NCBI RefSeq assembly: GCF_027270735.1
Contig: NZ_JAPWIJ010000004.1
Location: 248,001 to 312,000, forward strand
Length of the DNA stretch: 64,000 nt
From: Rhodococcus ruber
GTDB taxonomy: Bacteria > Actinomycetota > Actinomycetes > Mycobacteriales > Mycobacteriaceae
Direction of reading: 5' to 3'
Part shown: positions 18,870 to 27,894 of the stretch, piece after piece
How positions within the stretch are numbered: the stretch's first letter is position 1
Layout: each line of letters begins with the position of its first letter
Translations under genes and position numbers: made by a program
The notes under the pieces: generated by a model
Seen by the model: only the letters and a program-made list of their open reading frames with translations
The model's database searches: none
Told to the model about the DNA's origin: nothing

Positions 18870-20170
18870 GCCGGAACTGCCGACCCCAGCTCGACTGCAG
18901 CCAGAGCGTTGCCGACGAGCCCGGCGGCCAGTGTGTTGCCGCCTGCAGGATCGATGAGCAGGAAGCTGCCGGTGTGCCGATTGACGGCGTAGTCGTCCGC
19001 CACGATGGGCTCGGCGACCCGTACCGAGATGCGGCCGATCTCGTTGAGCTCCAACGACTCCGGGCTCTCCTGTGCGGTGAGCTCCTGCTCGTCGAAGCGC
19101 TCGATCAGCGTCCCGACTATTGCCTGGGTGGTGCGAGTGCCGTGCTTGAGCAACAGGCGCGCGCCCGGGCGAAGCGGCTTCTCCGCCAGCCAGCACACCG
19201 TGGCCTCGAAATCACCGATCGGCTCCGGTGCGTCCTGCGGGGAGGCGATGGTGTCGCCGCGCGAGACGTCGACATCGTCGGCGAGGACGAGGGTGACGCT
19301 GCGTCCGGCGTGAGCGGTTCGCAATTCGCCGTCGGCGGTGTCGATGCGCTCGACCGTGGTTCTGGTACCGGAGGGCAGGATGACGACCTCGTCGCCGACG
19401 TCCACGGAGCCGGCTGCGACCTGCCCGGCGTACCCGCGATAGTCGGGGAAGTCGGCTGTGCGAGGACGGATCACGTACTGCACGGGGAAACGCAGACCGA
19501 CGCGGTGCGGTTCGGCGTCGACCGGTACCGACTCGAGGTGCTCGATGAGGGTGGGTCCGTCGTAGTACGGGGTCTTGTCGGACTTCACCGCGACGTTGTC
19601 GCCGTGCAGTGCGGACACCGGAATTTCGATGACGTCCTCGGTGGACCAGCCGAGCGAGGAGGTCAGCGAATTGAACTCTGCCGAGATCTCGGCGAAGACG
19701 GTCGCGGGGTCCTCGACCAGATCGATCTTGTTGACGGCGAGCACCAGCCGCGGAACGCCCAGGAGGGCCAGAACCGCTGCATGCCTGCGGGTCTGAGTGA
19801 TCACGCCTTTGCGGGCATCGACGAGCAGGATGACGAGCTGCGCCGTCGAGGCACCGGAGACGGTGTTGCGGGTGTACTGCACGTGGCCGGGAGTATCGGC
19901 CAGTACGAACGAGCGGTGCGGCGTCGCGAAGTAGCGGTAGGCGACGTCGATGGTGATGCCCTGTTCACGCTCGGCGCGTAGGCCGTCGACCAATAGGGAC
20001 AGGTCCGGTGTCGCCAGTCCCTTGTCCACCGAAGCCCGCGTGACGGCATCGATCTGGTCTGCCAGAACGGATTTCGTGTCGTACAGCAGCCGACCGACGA
20101 GCGTCGACTTACCGTCGTCGACGCTACCCGCGGTGGCGAGGCGAAGAAGCTGCGTTCCTGTGCTGCTCAT
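18866..20170 (-). CDS. cysN: Sulfate adenylyltransferase large subunit (GTPase)
   Basis: CysN with CysD makes adenylyl sulfate (APS) from ATP and sulfate, using GTP hydrolysis to drive the reaction. The 434-residue protein has GSVDDGKSTLVGRLLYD (G1), RGITIDVAY-type G2, DTPGHVQYTRN (G3) and NKIDLVED (G4), followed by EF-Tu-like beta domains. It ends without a fused CysC kinase domain, unlike mycobacterial CysNC, which fits an APS-reductase pathway that does not need PAPS. ATG 20170 overlaps the cysD stop (ATGA). Confidence 0.96.
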   Translation of the reverse strand: MSSTGTQLLRLATAGSVDDGKSTLVGRLLYDTKSVLADQIDAVTRASVDKGLATPDLSLLVDGLRAEREQGITIDVAYRYFATPHRSFVLADTPGHVQYTRNTVSGASTAQLVILLVDARKGVITQTRRHAAVLALLGVPRLVLAVNKIDLVEDPATVFAEISAEFNSLTSSLGWSTEDVIEIPVSALHGDNVAVKSDKTPYYDGPTLIEHLESVPVDAEPHRVGLRFPVQYVIRPRTADFPDYRGYAGQVAAGSVDVGDEVVILPSGTRTTVERIDTADGELRTAHAGRSVTLVLADDVDVSRGDTIASPQDAPEPIGDFEATVCWLAEKPLRPGARLLLKHGTRTTQAIVGTLIERFDEQELTAQESPESLELNEIGRISVRVAEPIVADDYAVNRHTGSFLLIDPAGGNTLAAGLVGNALAAVELGSAVPA

Positions 20171-21114
20171 CAGAAGTATCCTTCTCGTTTGCGATCTTCC
20201 ATGGCAGCCTCGGAGACGCGGTCGTCGCCGCGAGTGGCTCCGCGTTCGGTCAGTCGAGATGCGGCGACCTCGGCGAGGATCGCTTGGTTGTCGGCGGCTT
20301 CGGACAGCACGGCTCCGGTGGTGGATCCGTCGCCGACGGTGCGGTAGCGCACCGAGAGGGTCTGCAGCTCCTCGTTCTCGGCCGGCCCGCCCCATACACC
20401 GGGCGTCATCCACATGCCGTCGCGCTGGTACACGGGGCGCTGGTGGGCGTAGTAGATGCTCGCCAATTCCACGTCGTCGCGGGCGATGTAGCGCCAGATG
20501 TCGAGTTCGGTGAAGTTGCTGAGCGGGAACACCCGCACCTGCTCGCCCGGTGAATGCCTGCCGTTGTACAGGTTCCACAATTCGGGACGCTGCTTCTTGG
20601 GCTCCCACTGGCCGAATGCGTTGCGCAGCGAGAAGATTCGCTCCTTGGCGCGGGCGCGCTCCTCGTCGCGTCGCGCTCCGCCGAAGACGGCGTCGAATCG
20701 ATTCTCGGAGATCGCGTCGAGAAGAGGCACGGTCTGCAGCGGGTTGCGGATGCCGTCGGGACGCTCGGTGAGGCGACCGTCGGCGAGGTACTCCTCGACG
20801 CTGGCCACGTGCAGGCGCAGGTTGTACTTGGCGACCACGTGGTCGCGGAAGTCCAGCACCTCCTGCAGGTTGTGCCCGGTGTCGACGTGGAGCAGCGCGA
20901 ACGGCAGGGGAGCGGGCCAGAACGCTTTGATCGCCAGGTGCAGCAGGACGGTCGAGTCCTTGCCGCCGGAAAACAGGATGACGGGGCGCTCGAACTCGCC
21001 CGCCACCTCGCGGAAGATGTGGATGGCCTCGGATTCGAGTGCGTCGAGGGTGTCGAACCGATCTGCGTCGAGATGGGTTCGACCGACGGCGGCCGAGGTG
21101 AGATCGAGTGTCAT
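20170..21114 (-). CDS. cysD: Sulfate adenylyltransferase small subunit
   Basis: This 314-residue catalytic subunit of ATP sulfurylase belongs to the PP-loop family, with VILFSGGKDSTVLLHLA (about residues 47-63). Other conserved blocks are HVDTGHNLQEVLDFRD, FGGARRDEERARAKERIFS and the C-terminal MEDRKREGYF typical of CysD. ATG 21114 overlaps the cysH stop by 4 nt. It forms APS for the neighbouring CysH. Confidence 0.97.
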   Translation of the reverse strand: MTLDLTSAAVGRTHLDADRFDTLDALESEAIHIFREVAGEFERPVILFSGGKDSTVLLHLAIKAFWPAPLPFALLHVDTGHNLQEVLDFRDHVVAKYNLRLHVASVEEYLADGRLTERPDGIRNPLQTVPLLDAISENRFDAVFGGARRDEERARAKERIFSLRNAFGQWEPKKQRPELWNLYNGRHSPGEQVRVFPLSNFTELDIWRYIARDDVELASIYYAHQRPVYQRDGMWMTPGVWGGPAENEELQTLSVRYRTVGDGSTTGAVLSEAADNQAILAEVAASRLTERGATRGDDRVSEAAMEDRKREGYF

Positions 21115-21821
21115 GAGGCGTGCAACCCACATTCGGTCTTGGCCTTGCCGGCCCATCGACCGCTACGTGGGTCGGCGCCGGGGGCTGGTTTGACGGTGCA
21201 CGGTGCGCACCCGATGGACGGATATCCCTCGTCGACGAGGGGATTGACCAGAATCGAATGTTCGTCGATGTAGGCCTGCATCTGCTCGTCCGACCACGGT
21301 GCGATCGGGTTGATCTTCACCAGGCCGAAAGCGTCGTCGAAGGAGATGAGCGGGGCGTTGGCCCGGGTGGGGGCCTCGACCCGACGGATGCCGGTGACCC
21401 ACGCGCTGTAGTTCGCCAGTTCCTTCTTCAAGGGCGCGACCTTGCGCATCGCGCAGCAGCGATTGGGCTCGCGGGCGAACAGGTCCTTGCCCTCGATCGA
21501 ATCTTGTTCTGCGACAGTTTTCTCGGCGCGGGCGTTGACGACGTGAACGCCGTAGACGGCCTCGACGGCGTCGCGCGTTCCGATGGTCTCGGCGAAGTGG
21601 TAGCCGGTATCGAGGAACAACACGTCCACACCCGGATGAACCTGTGCAGCGAGGTGAACGAGAACCCCGTCCTGCATGTTGGAGGCAACGATGAAGTCGC
21701 TACCGAAGTTGTCCTCGGTCCACTGCAGCAACTCCAGTGGGCTGGCACCGTCGAGTTCGCGGGCACCGCGCTCGGCGATGTCCTTCAATTCCTCTACCGT
21801 CAAATTCAGCCTGGTACTCAT
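21111..21821 (-). CDS. cysH: Adenylyl-sulfate (APS) reductase
   Basis: This 236-residue reductase converts APS to sulfite with thioredoxin. It has the Cys-Cys pair in RCCAMRKVAPL (about residue 122) and CAPC near residue 203. These four cysteines bind a [4Fe-4S] cluster and separate APS reductases from PAPS reductases. The catalytic cysteine is in the C-terminal TECGLH. It is coupled on both sides by ATGA overlaps (sir upstream, cysD downstream). ATG 21821 matches the family start. Confidence 0.95.
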   Translation of the reverse strand: MSTRLNLTVEELKDIAERGARELDGASPLELLQWTEDNFGSDFIVASNMQDGVLVHLAAQVHPGVDVLFLDTGYHFAETIGTRDAVEAVYGVHVVNARAEKTVAEQDSIEGKDLFAREPNRCCAMRKVAPLKKELANYSAWVTGIRRVEAPTRANAPLISFDDAFGLVKINPIAPWSDEQMQAYIDEHSILVNPLVDEGYPSIGCAPCTVKPAPGADPRSGRWAGKAKTECGLHAS

Positions 21822-23536
21822 CGCAAATCCGCCTCGTCTGCTCGCACGGCCCACTGAGCGAACCGTTCGCCGTCCTCGCGGTGCTTGTCGAAATTGCGCA
21901 CCACTCTGTCGATGTAATCTCCCAGCTCGGAGCTGTTGACCTTGTGCTGGCGCAACTTCCGGCCGAACGCACTGTCCAGACCGAGGCTGCCTCCGAGATG
22001 AACCTGGAAACCCTCGATCTGATTCCCGTCCCCATCGTCAACCAACTGCCCCTTGAAGCCGATGTCTGCGATCTGCGACCGCGCGCACGAATTGGGGCAG
22101 CCGTTGATGTTGATCGTGATCGGAACGTCGAGTCGACTGTTGATGTCGGACAAGCGCTCTTCGAGCTCGGGAACGAGAACCTGTGAGCGCTTGCGGGTTT
22201 CGGCGAACGAGAGCTTGCAGAATTCGATGCCGCTGCACGCCATCAGGTTCTTGCGCCAGTGCGAGGGCCGGGCAGGCAGGCCCAGCGCATCGAGGTCGGA
22301 AATCAGCTGCTCGAGCGTCTCGTCCGGAACATCGAGGACGATCAGCTTTTGGTACGGCGTGAACCGGACGCGATCCGACCCGGCCTTCTCGGCGGCGTCG
22401 GCGACGGCGGCGAGGATGGTGCCGGAGACGCGGCCCGCGATGGGGGCAACACCGACGGCGTTGAGACCGTTCTTGAGCTTCTGGATCCCGACATGATCGC
22501 GGGGCCGTGCGGGCTTCTCGGGAGCCGGGCCGTCGACGAGCTTGCGGTGCAGATACTCGTCCTCGAGGACCTGGCGGAACTTCTCGATGCCCCAGTCCTT
22601 GATGAGGAACTTCAGGCGCGCCTTGGTGCGAAGCCGGCGGTAGCCGTAGTCGCGGAAGATCGAGACGACGCCTTCCCAGACATCCGGGACGTCCTCGAGG
22701 GGAACCCATACGCCGACGCGCTGCGCGAGCATGGGGTTGGTGGACAGTCCGCCGCCGACCCACAGGTCGAGTCCAGGCCCGTGTTCGGGGTGTACGACGC
22801 CGACGAATGCGCAGTCGTTGATCTCGTGCACCACGTCCTGGAGGCCCGAGATCGCCGTCTTGAACTTGCGCGGCAGGTTCGAGTACTCGGGCTTGCCGAT
22901 GTAGCGCTCGACGATCTCGTCGATGGCCGAGGTGGGGTCGAGGATCTCGTCGACGGCCTCGCCCGCCAGTGGGGAACCGAGCACCACGCGTGGGCAGTCG
23001 CCGCACGCCTCGGTGGTCTTCAACCCGACTGCTTCGATCCGACGCCAGATCTCGGGGACGTTCTCGACCTCGACCCAGTGGAACTGCACGTTCTCCCGGT
23101 CGGACAGGTCGGCGGTGTCTCGACCGAACTCCTGCGAGATCTGCGCCAGAGTGCGTAGCTGCTCGAGATTCAACGCGCCGGCATCGCAGCGGATGCGCAT
23201 CATGAAGTACTTGGCCTCGAGCAGGTCGATGTTGTCGTCACCGGTGAAGGTGCCGTCGTAGCCTTGCTCTCGCTGGGTGTAGAGGCCCCACCAGCGGAAG
23301 CGGCCGCGAAGGTCGCCCTTGTCGATGCTGTCGAAGCCCTGCTTCGAGTAGATGTTCTCGATGCGGGCACGCACGTTGAGCGGGTTGTCGTCCTTCTTGG
23401 ACTGCTCGTTGGCGTTCAGTGGCTCCCGGTAACCCAGTGCCCACTGTCCCTCGGCACGACGCTTGGTCGGCCGCGGCGTGCGCTCCCGTGGTGTGACGGA
23501 GGCAGCGTCGGTGGTCGCGTCGCTGGTCGACGACAT
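21818..23536 (-). CDS. sir: Ferredoxin-dependent sulfite reductase (NirA/SirA type)
   Basis: This 572-residue siroheme and [4Fe-4S] enzyme reduces sulfite to sulfide with six electrons. The cluster ligands are visible as ACSGIEFCKL and GCPNSCAR. Earlier blocks GLYTQREQGYDG and EACGDCPRVV contain the Tyr and Cys that are cross-linked in the mycobacterial enzyme. A nitrite reductase is possible by fold, but the five-gene operon with cysH, cysD, cysN and a siroheme chelatase points to sulfite. ATG 23536 is set by AGGAG six bases upstream; ATG 23551 is less likely. A leader ORF lies upstream. Confidence 0.95.
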   Translation of the reverse strand: MSSTSDATTDAASVTPRERTPRPTKRRAEGQWALGYREPLNANEQSKKDDNPLNVRARIENIYSKQGFDSIDKGDLRGRFRWWGLYTQREQGYDGTFTGDDNIDLLEAKYFMMRIRCDAGALNLEQLRTLAQISQEFGRDTADLSDRENVQFHWVEVENVPEIWRRIEAVGLKTTEACGDCPRVVLGSPLAGEAVDEILDPTSAIDEIVERYIGKPEYSNLPRKFKTAISGLQDVVHEINDCAFVGVVHPEHGPGLDLWVGGGLSTNPMLAQRVGVWVPLEDVPDVWEGVVSIFRDYGYRRLRTKARLKFLIKDWGIEKFRQVLEDEYLHRKLVDGPAPEKPARPRDHVGIQKLKNGLNAVGVAPIAGRVSGTILAAVADAAEKAGSDRVRFTPYQKLIVLDVPDETLEQLISDLDALGLPARPSHWRKNLMACSGIEFCKLSFAETRKRSQVLVPELEERLSDINSRLDVPITININGCPNSCARSQIADIGFKGQLVDDGDGNQIEGFQVHLGGSLGLDSAFGRKLRQHKVNSSELGDYIDRVVRNFDKHREDGERFAQWAVRADEADLR

Positions 23537-23652
23537 GCATTGCTCCTGCATCTGTGTGCTGGCCGGCACCCGGGACGAAAACGCAGACAATTGCGCACTC
23601 GATTGAAGCGGGAAGCCGGTGGATCGAATGGACGTGCTCGAAGGAGGCTGGG

Positions 23653-23745
23653 TCAGCAGCCGGTCGTGGGTCGACACGACGCGCTGCAGACACGGCCGAG
23701 ATCGACGTGGCGGCGCGCCACGAGTCGAATTCCTGAGTCGGTCAC
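23653..23745 (-). CDS. Conserved-type cysteine leader peptide upstream of sir
   Basis: From GTG 23745 a 30-residue ORF encodes LVARRHVDLGRV followed by a cysteine-containing tail (Cys at three of the last eleven positions, ending GC and TGA). RRHVDL followed by Arg and Ser/Cys-rich residues is the hallmark of the leader peptides seen upstream of sulfur genes in Streptomyces and other actinobacteria. CACAAT about 8 nt upstream could place the start site on the GTG (leaderless). The stop lies 116 nt before sir. A GTG at 23721 and an ATG at 23754 are alternative in-frame starts. Confidence 0.75.
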   Translation of the reverse strand: MTDSGIRLVARRHVDLGRVCSASCRPTTGC

Positions 23746-23791
23746 GGGTGCCATTGTGCCACGTCATCGGGGCGACGGAAGACCGCGGCGG

Positions 23792-23819
23792 CTATTTACC
23801 CCGATTTCGGGGTAAATAG
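23792..23819. promoter_or_regulatory. Perfect 13-bp inverted repeat between sir leader and hemW
   Basis: The arms CTATTTACCCCGA and TCGGGGTAAATAG are perfectly complementary with only two bases between them. The element lies 47-74 nt upstream of the proposed sir leader start and 76 nt upstream of hemW, in the divergent promoter region. It is the most AT-rich patch locally. Its position suggests a regulator binding site rather than a terminator; the regulator is unknown. Confidence 0.6.
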
Positions 23820-23894
23820 GCTGGCAGGGCTGCTGCGATTGCGCTCGGCGGCGGGTGGGGAGAAGGGCCTGCACTCTCTGGGAGACTGGAGACC

Positions 23895-25106
23895 GTGAAT
23901 ACCGTCGTACCCGTCCCGTCCACCTTCGAGTTGCCGATCGAGGCGTTCGACGGCTTGGGGGACCGGGCGTTCGGGATCTACGTACACGTTCCGTTCTGCG
24001 CCACGCGATGCGGCTACTGCGACTTCAACACCTACACGGCTGGTGAGCTCGGCACGTCGGCGTCGCCGCAGTCGTGGTTGGAGGGCTTGCGCCGTGAACT
24101 CGACATCGCCGCGGATCTGATCGAAGCGGGAACGGGTCGCGTTCCGACGGCCGATACCGTCTTCGTCGGCGGCGGCACACCGTCGCTGCTCGGGGGCGAC
24201 GGTCTGGCCGACGTCCTGGGTGCGGTCCGGTCGAGTTTCGGCATCACCGACGGCGGCGAGGTGACCACCGAATCGAACCCGGAATCGACGTCTCCCGAGT
24301 TCTTCGACCGACTCCGCACCGCAGGCTTCACCCGGGTCTCACTCGGAATGCAGTCTGCCGCACCGCATGTGCTCGCAGTTCTCGATCGCACCCACACACC
24401 GGGTCGAGCGGTCGCTGCGGCGAAGGAGGCTCGCGCGGCCGGATTCGAGCACGTCAACCTCGACCTCATCTACGGCACTCCGGGCGAGCGAGACAGCGAC
24501 CTCGATCAGTCGCTTGCCGCCGTGCTCGAGGCCGGCGTGGACCATGTCTCGGCGTACGCGCTGATCGTCGAGGACGGCACGGCCATGGCCCGGAAAGTGC
24601 GCCGCGGTGAGCTGCCCGCCCCCGACGACGACGTGCTGGCGAGCCGATACGAACGCATCGATTCAGCATTGAACGCAGCCGGTCTTTCCTGGTACGAGGT
24701 GTCGAACTGGGCCACCGACGAGGCCGCGCAGTGCCGCCACAACATCGGTTACTGGGACGGCGGCGACTGGTGGGGAGCGGGTCCGGGCGCACACAGCCAC
24801 ATCGGCGGCACCCGGTTCTGGAACGTCAAACACCCGGCGGCATACGCCGATCGCCTGTCCACCGGGATATTGCCGGTGCACGGCAGCGAATTACTCAGCG
24901 CCGAGGATCGACACCTGGAGGAGCTGATGTTGACCGTCCGACTCCGCACGGGAGTGCCGGTGAGTGTGCTCGCGCCGGCCGAGCGCGCCGCTGCCGATCA
25001 GGCGGTCGCAGACGGTCTGATGTCGGCGCGGGGTGACCATCTCGTGCTGACCGACCGGGGGCGATTGCTCGCCGATGCGGTAGTGCGCAGCATCGCAGCG
25101 GCGTAG
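23895..25106 (+). CDS. hemW: Radical SAM heme chaperone HemW (coproporphyrinogen oxidase-like)
   Basis: This 403-residue radical SAM protein has the cluster motif CATRCGYCDF (CxxxCxxC, about residues 35-42) preceded by GIYVHVPFC. HemW-type proteins deliver heme to respiratory enzymes and are often mis-annotated as oxygen-independent coproporphyrinogen III oxidase (HemN). The short N-terminus, lacking the extra residues of true HemN, favours HemW. GTG 23895 is the likely start. It is divergent from the sulfite reductase operon and the mycobacterial hemN is in the same place. Confidence 0.88.
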   Translation: MNTVVPVPSTFELPIEAFDGLGDRAFGIYVHVPFCATRCGYCDFNTYTAGELGTSASPQSWLEGLRRELDIAADLIEAGTGRVPTADTVFVGGGTPSLLGGDGLADVLGAVRSSFGITDGGEVTTESNPESTSPEFFDRLRTAGFTRVSLGMQSAAPHVLAVLDRTHTPGRAVAAAKEARAAGFEHVNLDLIYGTPGERDSDLDQSLAAVLEAGVDHVSAYALIVEDGTAMARKVRRGELPAPDDDVLASRYERIDSALNAAGLSWYEVSNWATDEAAQCRHNIGYWDGGDWWGAGPGAHSHIGGTRFWNVKHPAAYADRLSTGILPVHGSELLSAEDRHLEELMLTVRLRTGVPVSVLAPAERAAADQAVADGLMSARGDHLVLTDRGRLLADAVVRSIAAA

Positions 25107-25151
25107 CGCAGACCTACTCAGGCACTCAGCGTTTCCAGGACCTTCGTACCC

Positions 25152-25457
25152 TCAGGCACCCAGGGCGTCGTAGTCGAACACTCTGGCATGCAACACCGTT
25201 CGGTTCCGCAGTGCTGCACGCACGGCTCGGTGCAAGCCGTCTTCGAGATAGATGACGCCGCGGAACTGCACGGCGTGGGGGAAGAGATCGCCGTAGAAGG
25301 TGGAGTCCTCGGACAGCAATCGGTCGAGCTCGAGCACCTTCGTGGTGGTGACGATTTCGTCCAAACGGAGCTGACGTGGCGGGATTCTCGACCAGTCCCG
25401 GATGGACAGGCCGTGCTCGGGGTACGGCTTACCGTCTCGAACACCCTTGAAGATCAT
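25152..25457 (-). CDS. Conserved actinobacterial protein, ParB-like core (VapB-annotated relatives)
   Basis: This 101-residue soluble protein from ATG 25457 contains YLEDGLHRAVRAAL, a motif seen in ParB/Srx-like small domains, after an N-terminal half with LSEDSTFYGDLFPHAVQ. A close relative occupies the same place next to hrcA in mycobacteria and, from memory, is often labelled a VapB-family antitoxin. No VapC-like PIN toxin is adjacent here, so I treat the toxin-antitoxin label as unproven. It is divergent from hrcA. Confidence 0.7.
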   Translation of the reverse strand: MIFKGVRDGKPYPEHGLSIRDWSRIPPRQLRLDEIVTTTKVLELDRLLSEDSTFYGDLFPHAVQFRGVIYLEDGLHRAVRAALRNRTVLHARVFDYDALGA

Positions 25458-25590
25458 CGCGAGCCCTGAGCCGCTGGACCGAATCGAAAGAACGTTTCCA
25501 CTCGGACCACAGTAAGGCCTTGCACGAGCATGCGTACCTCGGCTACTAGACTCGAGCGACGATTGGAAACGAGAACGGAGGTGGGCACCG

Positions 25591-26634
25591 ATGTCGAGCA
25601 CCGACGACAGGCGGTTCGAGGTTCTACGAGCGATCGTGGCGGACTACGTGTCCACCCAGGAACCCGTCGGTTCACGGGCGTTGGTCGAGCGTCACAACCT
25701 GGGCGTGTCGAGTGCCACCGTGCGCAACGACATGGCTGTGCTCGAGGCCGAGGGGTACATCGCTCAACCGCACACCAGCTCCGGTCGGGTACCGACCGAC
25801 AAGGGGTATCGCCAGTTCGTCGATCGGATCGCCGACGTCAAGCCGCTGTCGGCTGCCGAACGCCGCGCCATTCTGGAATTCCTCGAGAACGGCGTCGACC
25901 TGGACGACGTACTGCGGCGCGGTGTCCGACTGCTGGCTCAGTTGACCCGTCAGGTTGCCGTGGTGCAGTACCCCACACTGTCGGCGTCATCGGTTCGGCA
26001 TCTCGAAGTGGTGGCGCTGACCCCGGCTCGGTTGCTGCTGGTGCTCATCACCGACTCGGGACGAGTCGATCAGCGCATCGTCGAGCTCGGTGACGTTCTC
26101 GACGACGAGAATCTGTCGCAGCTGCGTCGCCTGCTCGGCAGCGCGCTGGAAGGGAAGCGGCTGGCAGCCGCGTCTGTCGCGGTGGCCGAGCTCGCCGAGA
26201 ACGCTCCGGCCGGGCTCCGGGACGCCATGATCCGCTCGGCCACGGTGCTGGTGGAATCGCTGGTCGAGCACCCCGAGGAACGCCTGGTACTCGGCGGAAC
26301 GGCGAACCTGACGCGCAACGCCGCGGACTTCGCCGGCGACGCGGGGTTTCCCGGATCGCTCCGAGCGGTACTCGAGGCGTTGGAAGAGCAAGTTGTGGTG
26401 CTCAAACTGCTCGCAGTGACGCAGGACACCCGCACCGTGACCGTGCGGATCGGTGAGGAAACGCAGGTCGAGGAGATGCGTGGAACGTCGGTGATTTCCA
26501 CCGGCTACGGGTCGGCTGGCATGGTCCTCGGAGGAATGGGTGTTCTGGGGCCGACCCGGATGGATTACCCAGGAACAATCGCGTCGGTCGCCGCGGTTGC
26601 CAGGTACATCGGCGAGGTCCTGGCCGAGCGCTGA
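25591..26634 (+). CDS. hrcA: Heat-inducible transcription repressor HrcA
   Basis: This 347-residue repressor of class I heat-shock genes has an N-terminal winged helix ([24 protein letters not shown]), then the HrcA core with [18 protein letters not shown] and [15 protein letters not shown], and a GAF-like dimerisation part. ATG 25591 has GGAGGTG seven bases upstream. HrcA normally binds CIRCE elements; I could not find one in its own promoter, so its targets (groESL and others) are probably elsewhere. It is the first gene of the hrcA-dnaJ series. Confidence 0.96.
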   Translation: MSSTDDRRFEVLRAIVADYVSTQEPVGSRALVERHNLGVSSATVRNDMAVLEAEGYIAQPHTSSGRVPTDKGYRQFVDRIADVKPLSAAERRAILEFLENGVDLDDVLRRGVRLLAQLTRQVAVVQYPTLSASSVRHLEVVALTPARLLLVLITDSGRVDQRIVELGDVLDDENLSQLRRLLGSALEGKRLAAASVAVAELAENAPAGLRDAMIRSATVLVESLVEHPEERLVLGGTANLTRNAADFAGDAGFPGSLRAVLEALEEQVVVLKLLAVTQDTRTVTVRIGEETQVEEMRGTSVISTGYGSAGMVLGGMGVLGPTRMDYPGTIASVAAVARYIGEVLAER

Positions 26635-26657
26635 GACGAGCGAGAACCGATCGAAGA

Positions 26658-26683
26658 CCGGCGGCGGGGGCACGGGCCGCCGG
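26658..26683 (+). terminator. Possible weak hairpin between hrcA and dnaJ
   Basis: An 8-bp GC-rich inverted repeat (CCGGCGGC and complement, 10-nt loop) lies in the 99-nt gap. No T-run follows. It may reduce read-through or act as a processing site. Confidence 0.3.
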
Positions 26684-26733
26684 CACGCAGCAATCAACGA
26701 ACGAGATTCATCTTCTAGGACGAAAGAGACGAC

Positions 26734-27891
26734 GTGGCACGGGATTATTACGGGACTTTGGGCGTCGGCCAGCAGGCGACTGACCAGGAGATCAAGCGCG
26801 CCTACCGAAAACTGGCGCGAGAACTGCACCCGGACGTCAACCCGGACGAGGCCGCACAGGCCCGGTTCAAGGACATCTCCACCGCCTACGAGGTGCTCTC
26901 CGATCCGGAGAAGCGTCGCATCGTCGACCTCGGCGGCGACCCGCTGCAGCAGGGCGGCGGAGGCGGCGGCGGTGGGTTCGGCGGAGCCGGATTCGGCGGT
27001 GGCCTGGGGGATGTGTTCGAGGCATTCTTCGGCGGCGGTGCCGGTGGGGCCCAGCGCGGGCCCAAGGGGCGTGTGCAGCCGGGAGCGGATTCGCTGCTTC
27101 GGACCAAGCTGACCCTCGACGAGTGCGCCACCGGCGTGACCAAGCACATCACCGTCGACACCGCGATTCTGTGCGACCTGTGCACGGGCTCGGGCACCAA
27201 CGGTGACTCCAAGCCGGTTCGGTGCGAAACCTGCGGCGGTGCCGGTGAGGTGCAGTCGGTGCAGCGCTCGTTCCTCGGCCAGGTCATGACCAGCCGGCCG
27301 TGCCCCACCTGCCGCGGTGCAGGCGAGACCATTCCCGATCCGTGCCGCAAGTGTGGCGGCGACGGGCGGGTGCGCTCGCGTCGCGACATCTCGGTCAAGG
27401 TTCCCGTCGGCGTGAGCAACGGCATGCGAATCCGTCTTGCCTCGCAGGGTGAGGTGGGCCCGGGCGGTGGCCCCGCGGGCGATCTGTACGTGGAAATCGT
27501 CGAACAGCAGCACGAGGTGTTCGTGCGCGACGGCGACGATCTGCACTGCACCGTCCGCGTTCCGATGGTCGACGCCGCACTCGGCACCTCGGTGAACATC
27601 GATGCGATCATCGATGGGCCTACCGAGATTTCGATAGAACAAGGCACACAACCGAATTCGACGACCGTATTGCGCGGGCACGGTATGCCCAAGCTACGTT
27701 CGGGTATTCGCGGTGACCTGCATGCCCACCTCGAGGTCATCGTGCCGACCAAGCTGGACAGCAAGCAGACCCACCTGCTCGAACAGCTCAAGTCGATGCG
27801 AGATCGCGACTCGGCCGAGGTCGTCACCACCGGTTCGGCCCACAGCGGTGGACTGTTCTCGCGGTTGCGGGAAGCGTTCAGCGGTCGTTGA
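26734..27891 (+). CDS. dnaJ: Chaperone DnaJ (second, HrcA-linked copy)
   Basis: This 385-residue Hsp40 stimulates DnaK ATPase. The J domain (1-70) has HPD in [15 protein letters not shown], followed by a glycine/phenylalanine-rich linker (about 73-110). The zinc domain has four CxxCxGxG repeats ([32 protein letters not shown]), then the substrate-binding beta domains. Adjacency to hrcA matches mycobacterial dnaJ2; another dnaJ next to dnaK is expected elsewhere in the genome. GTG 26734 is the start. Confidence 0.95.
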   Translation: MARDYYGTLGVGQQATDQEIKRAYRKLARELHPDVNPDEAAQARFKDISTAYEVLSDPEKRRIVDLGGDPLQQGGGGGGGGFGGAGFGGGLGDVFEAFFGGGAGGAQRGPKGRVQPGADSLLRTKLTLDECATGVTKHITVDTAILCDLCTGSGTNGDSKPVRCETCGGAGEVQSVQRSFLGQVMTSRPCPTCRGAGETIPDPCRKCGGDGRVRSRRDISVKVPVGVSNGMRIRLASQGEVGPGGGPAGDLYVEIVEQQHEVFVRDGDDLHCTVRVPMVDAALGTSVNIDAIIDGPTEISIEQGTQPNSTTVLRGHGMPKLRSGIRGDLHAHLEVIVPTKLDSKQTHLLEQLKSMRDRDSAEVVTTGSAHSGGLFSRLREAFSGR

Positions 27892-27894
27892 TCC

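Noticed and set aside
23792..23819. Reading the 13-bp inverted repeat as a terminator
   Set aside because: No gene ends near it on either strand and it lies upstream of two divergent starts.
25500..25590. Search for a CIRCE element in front of hrcA
   Set aside because: No TTAGCACTC-N9-GAGTGCTAA pattern is present; the closest text (CTACTAGACTCGAG) does not form the repeat.
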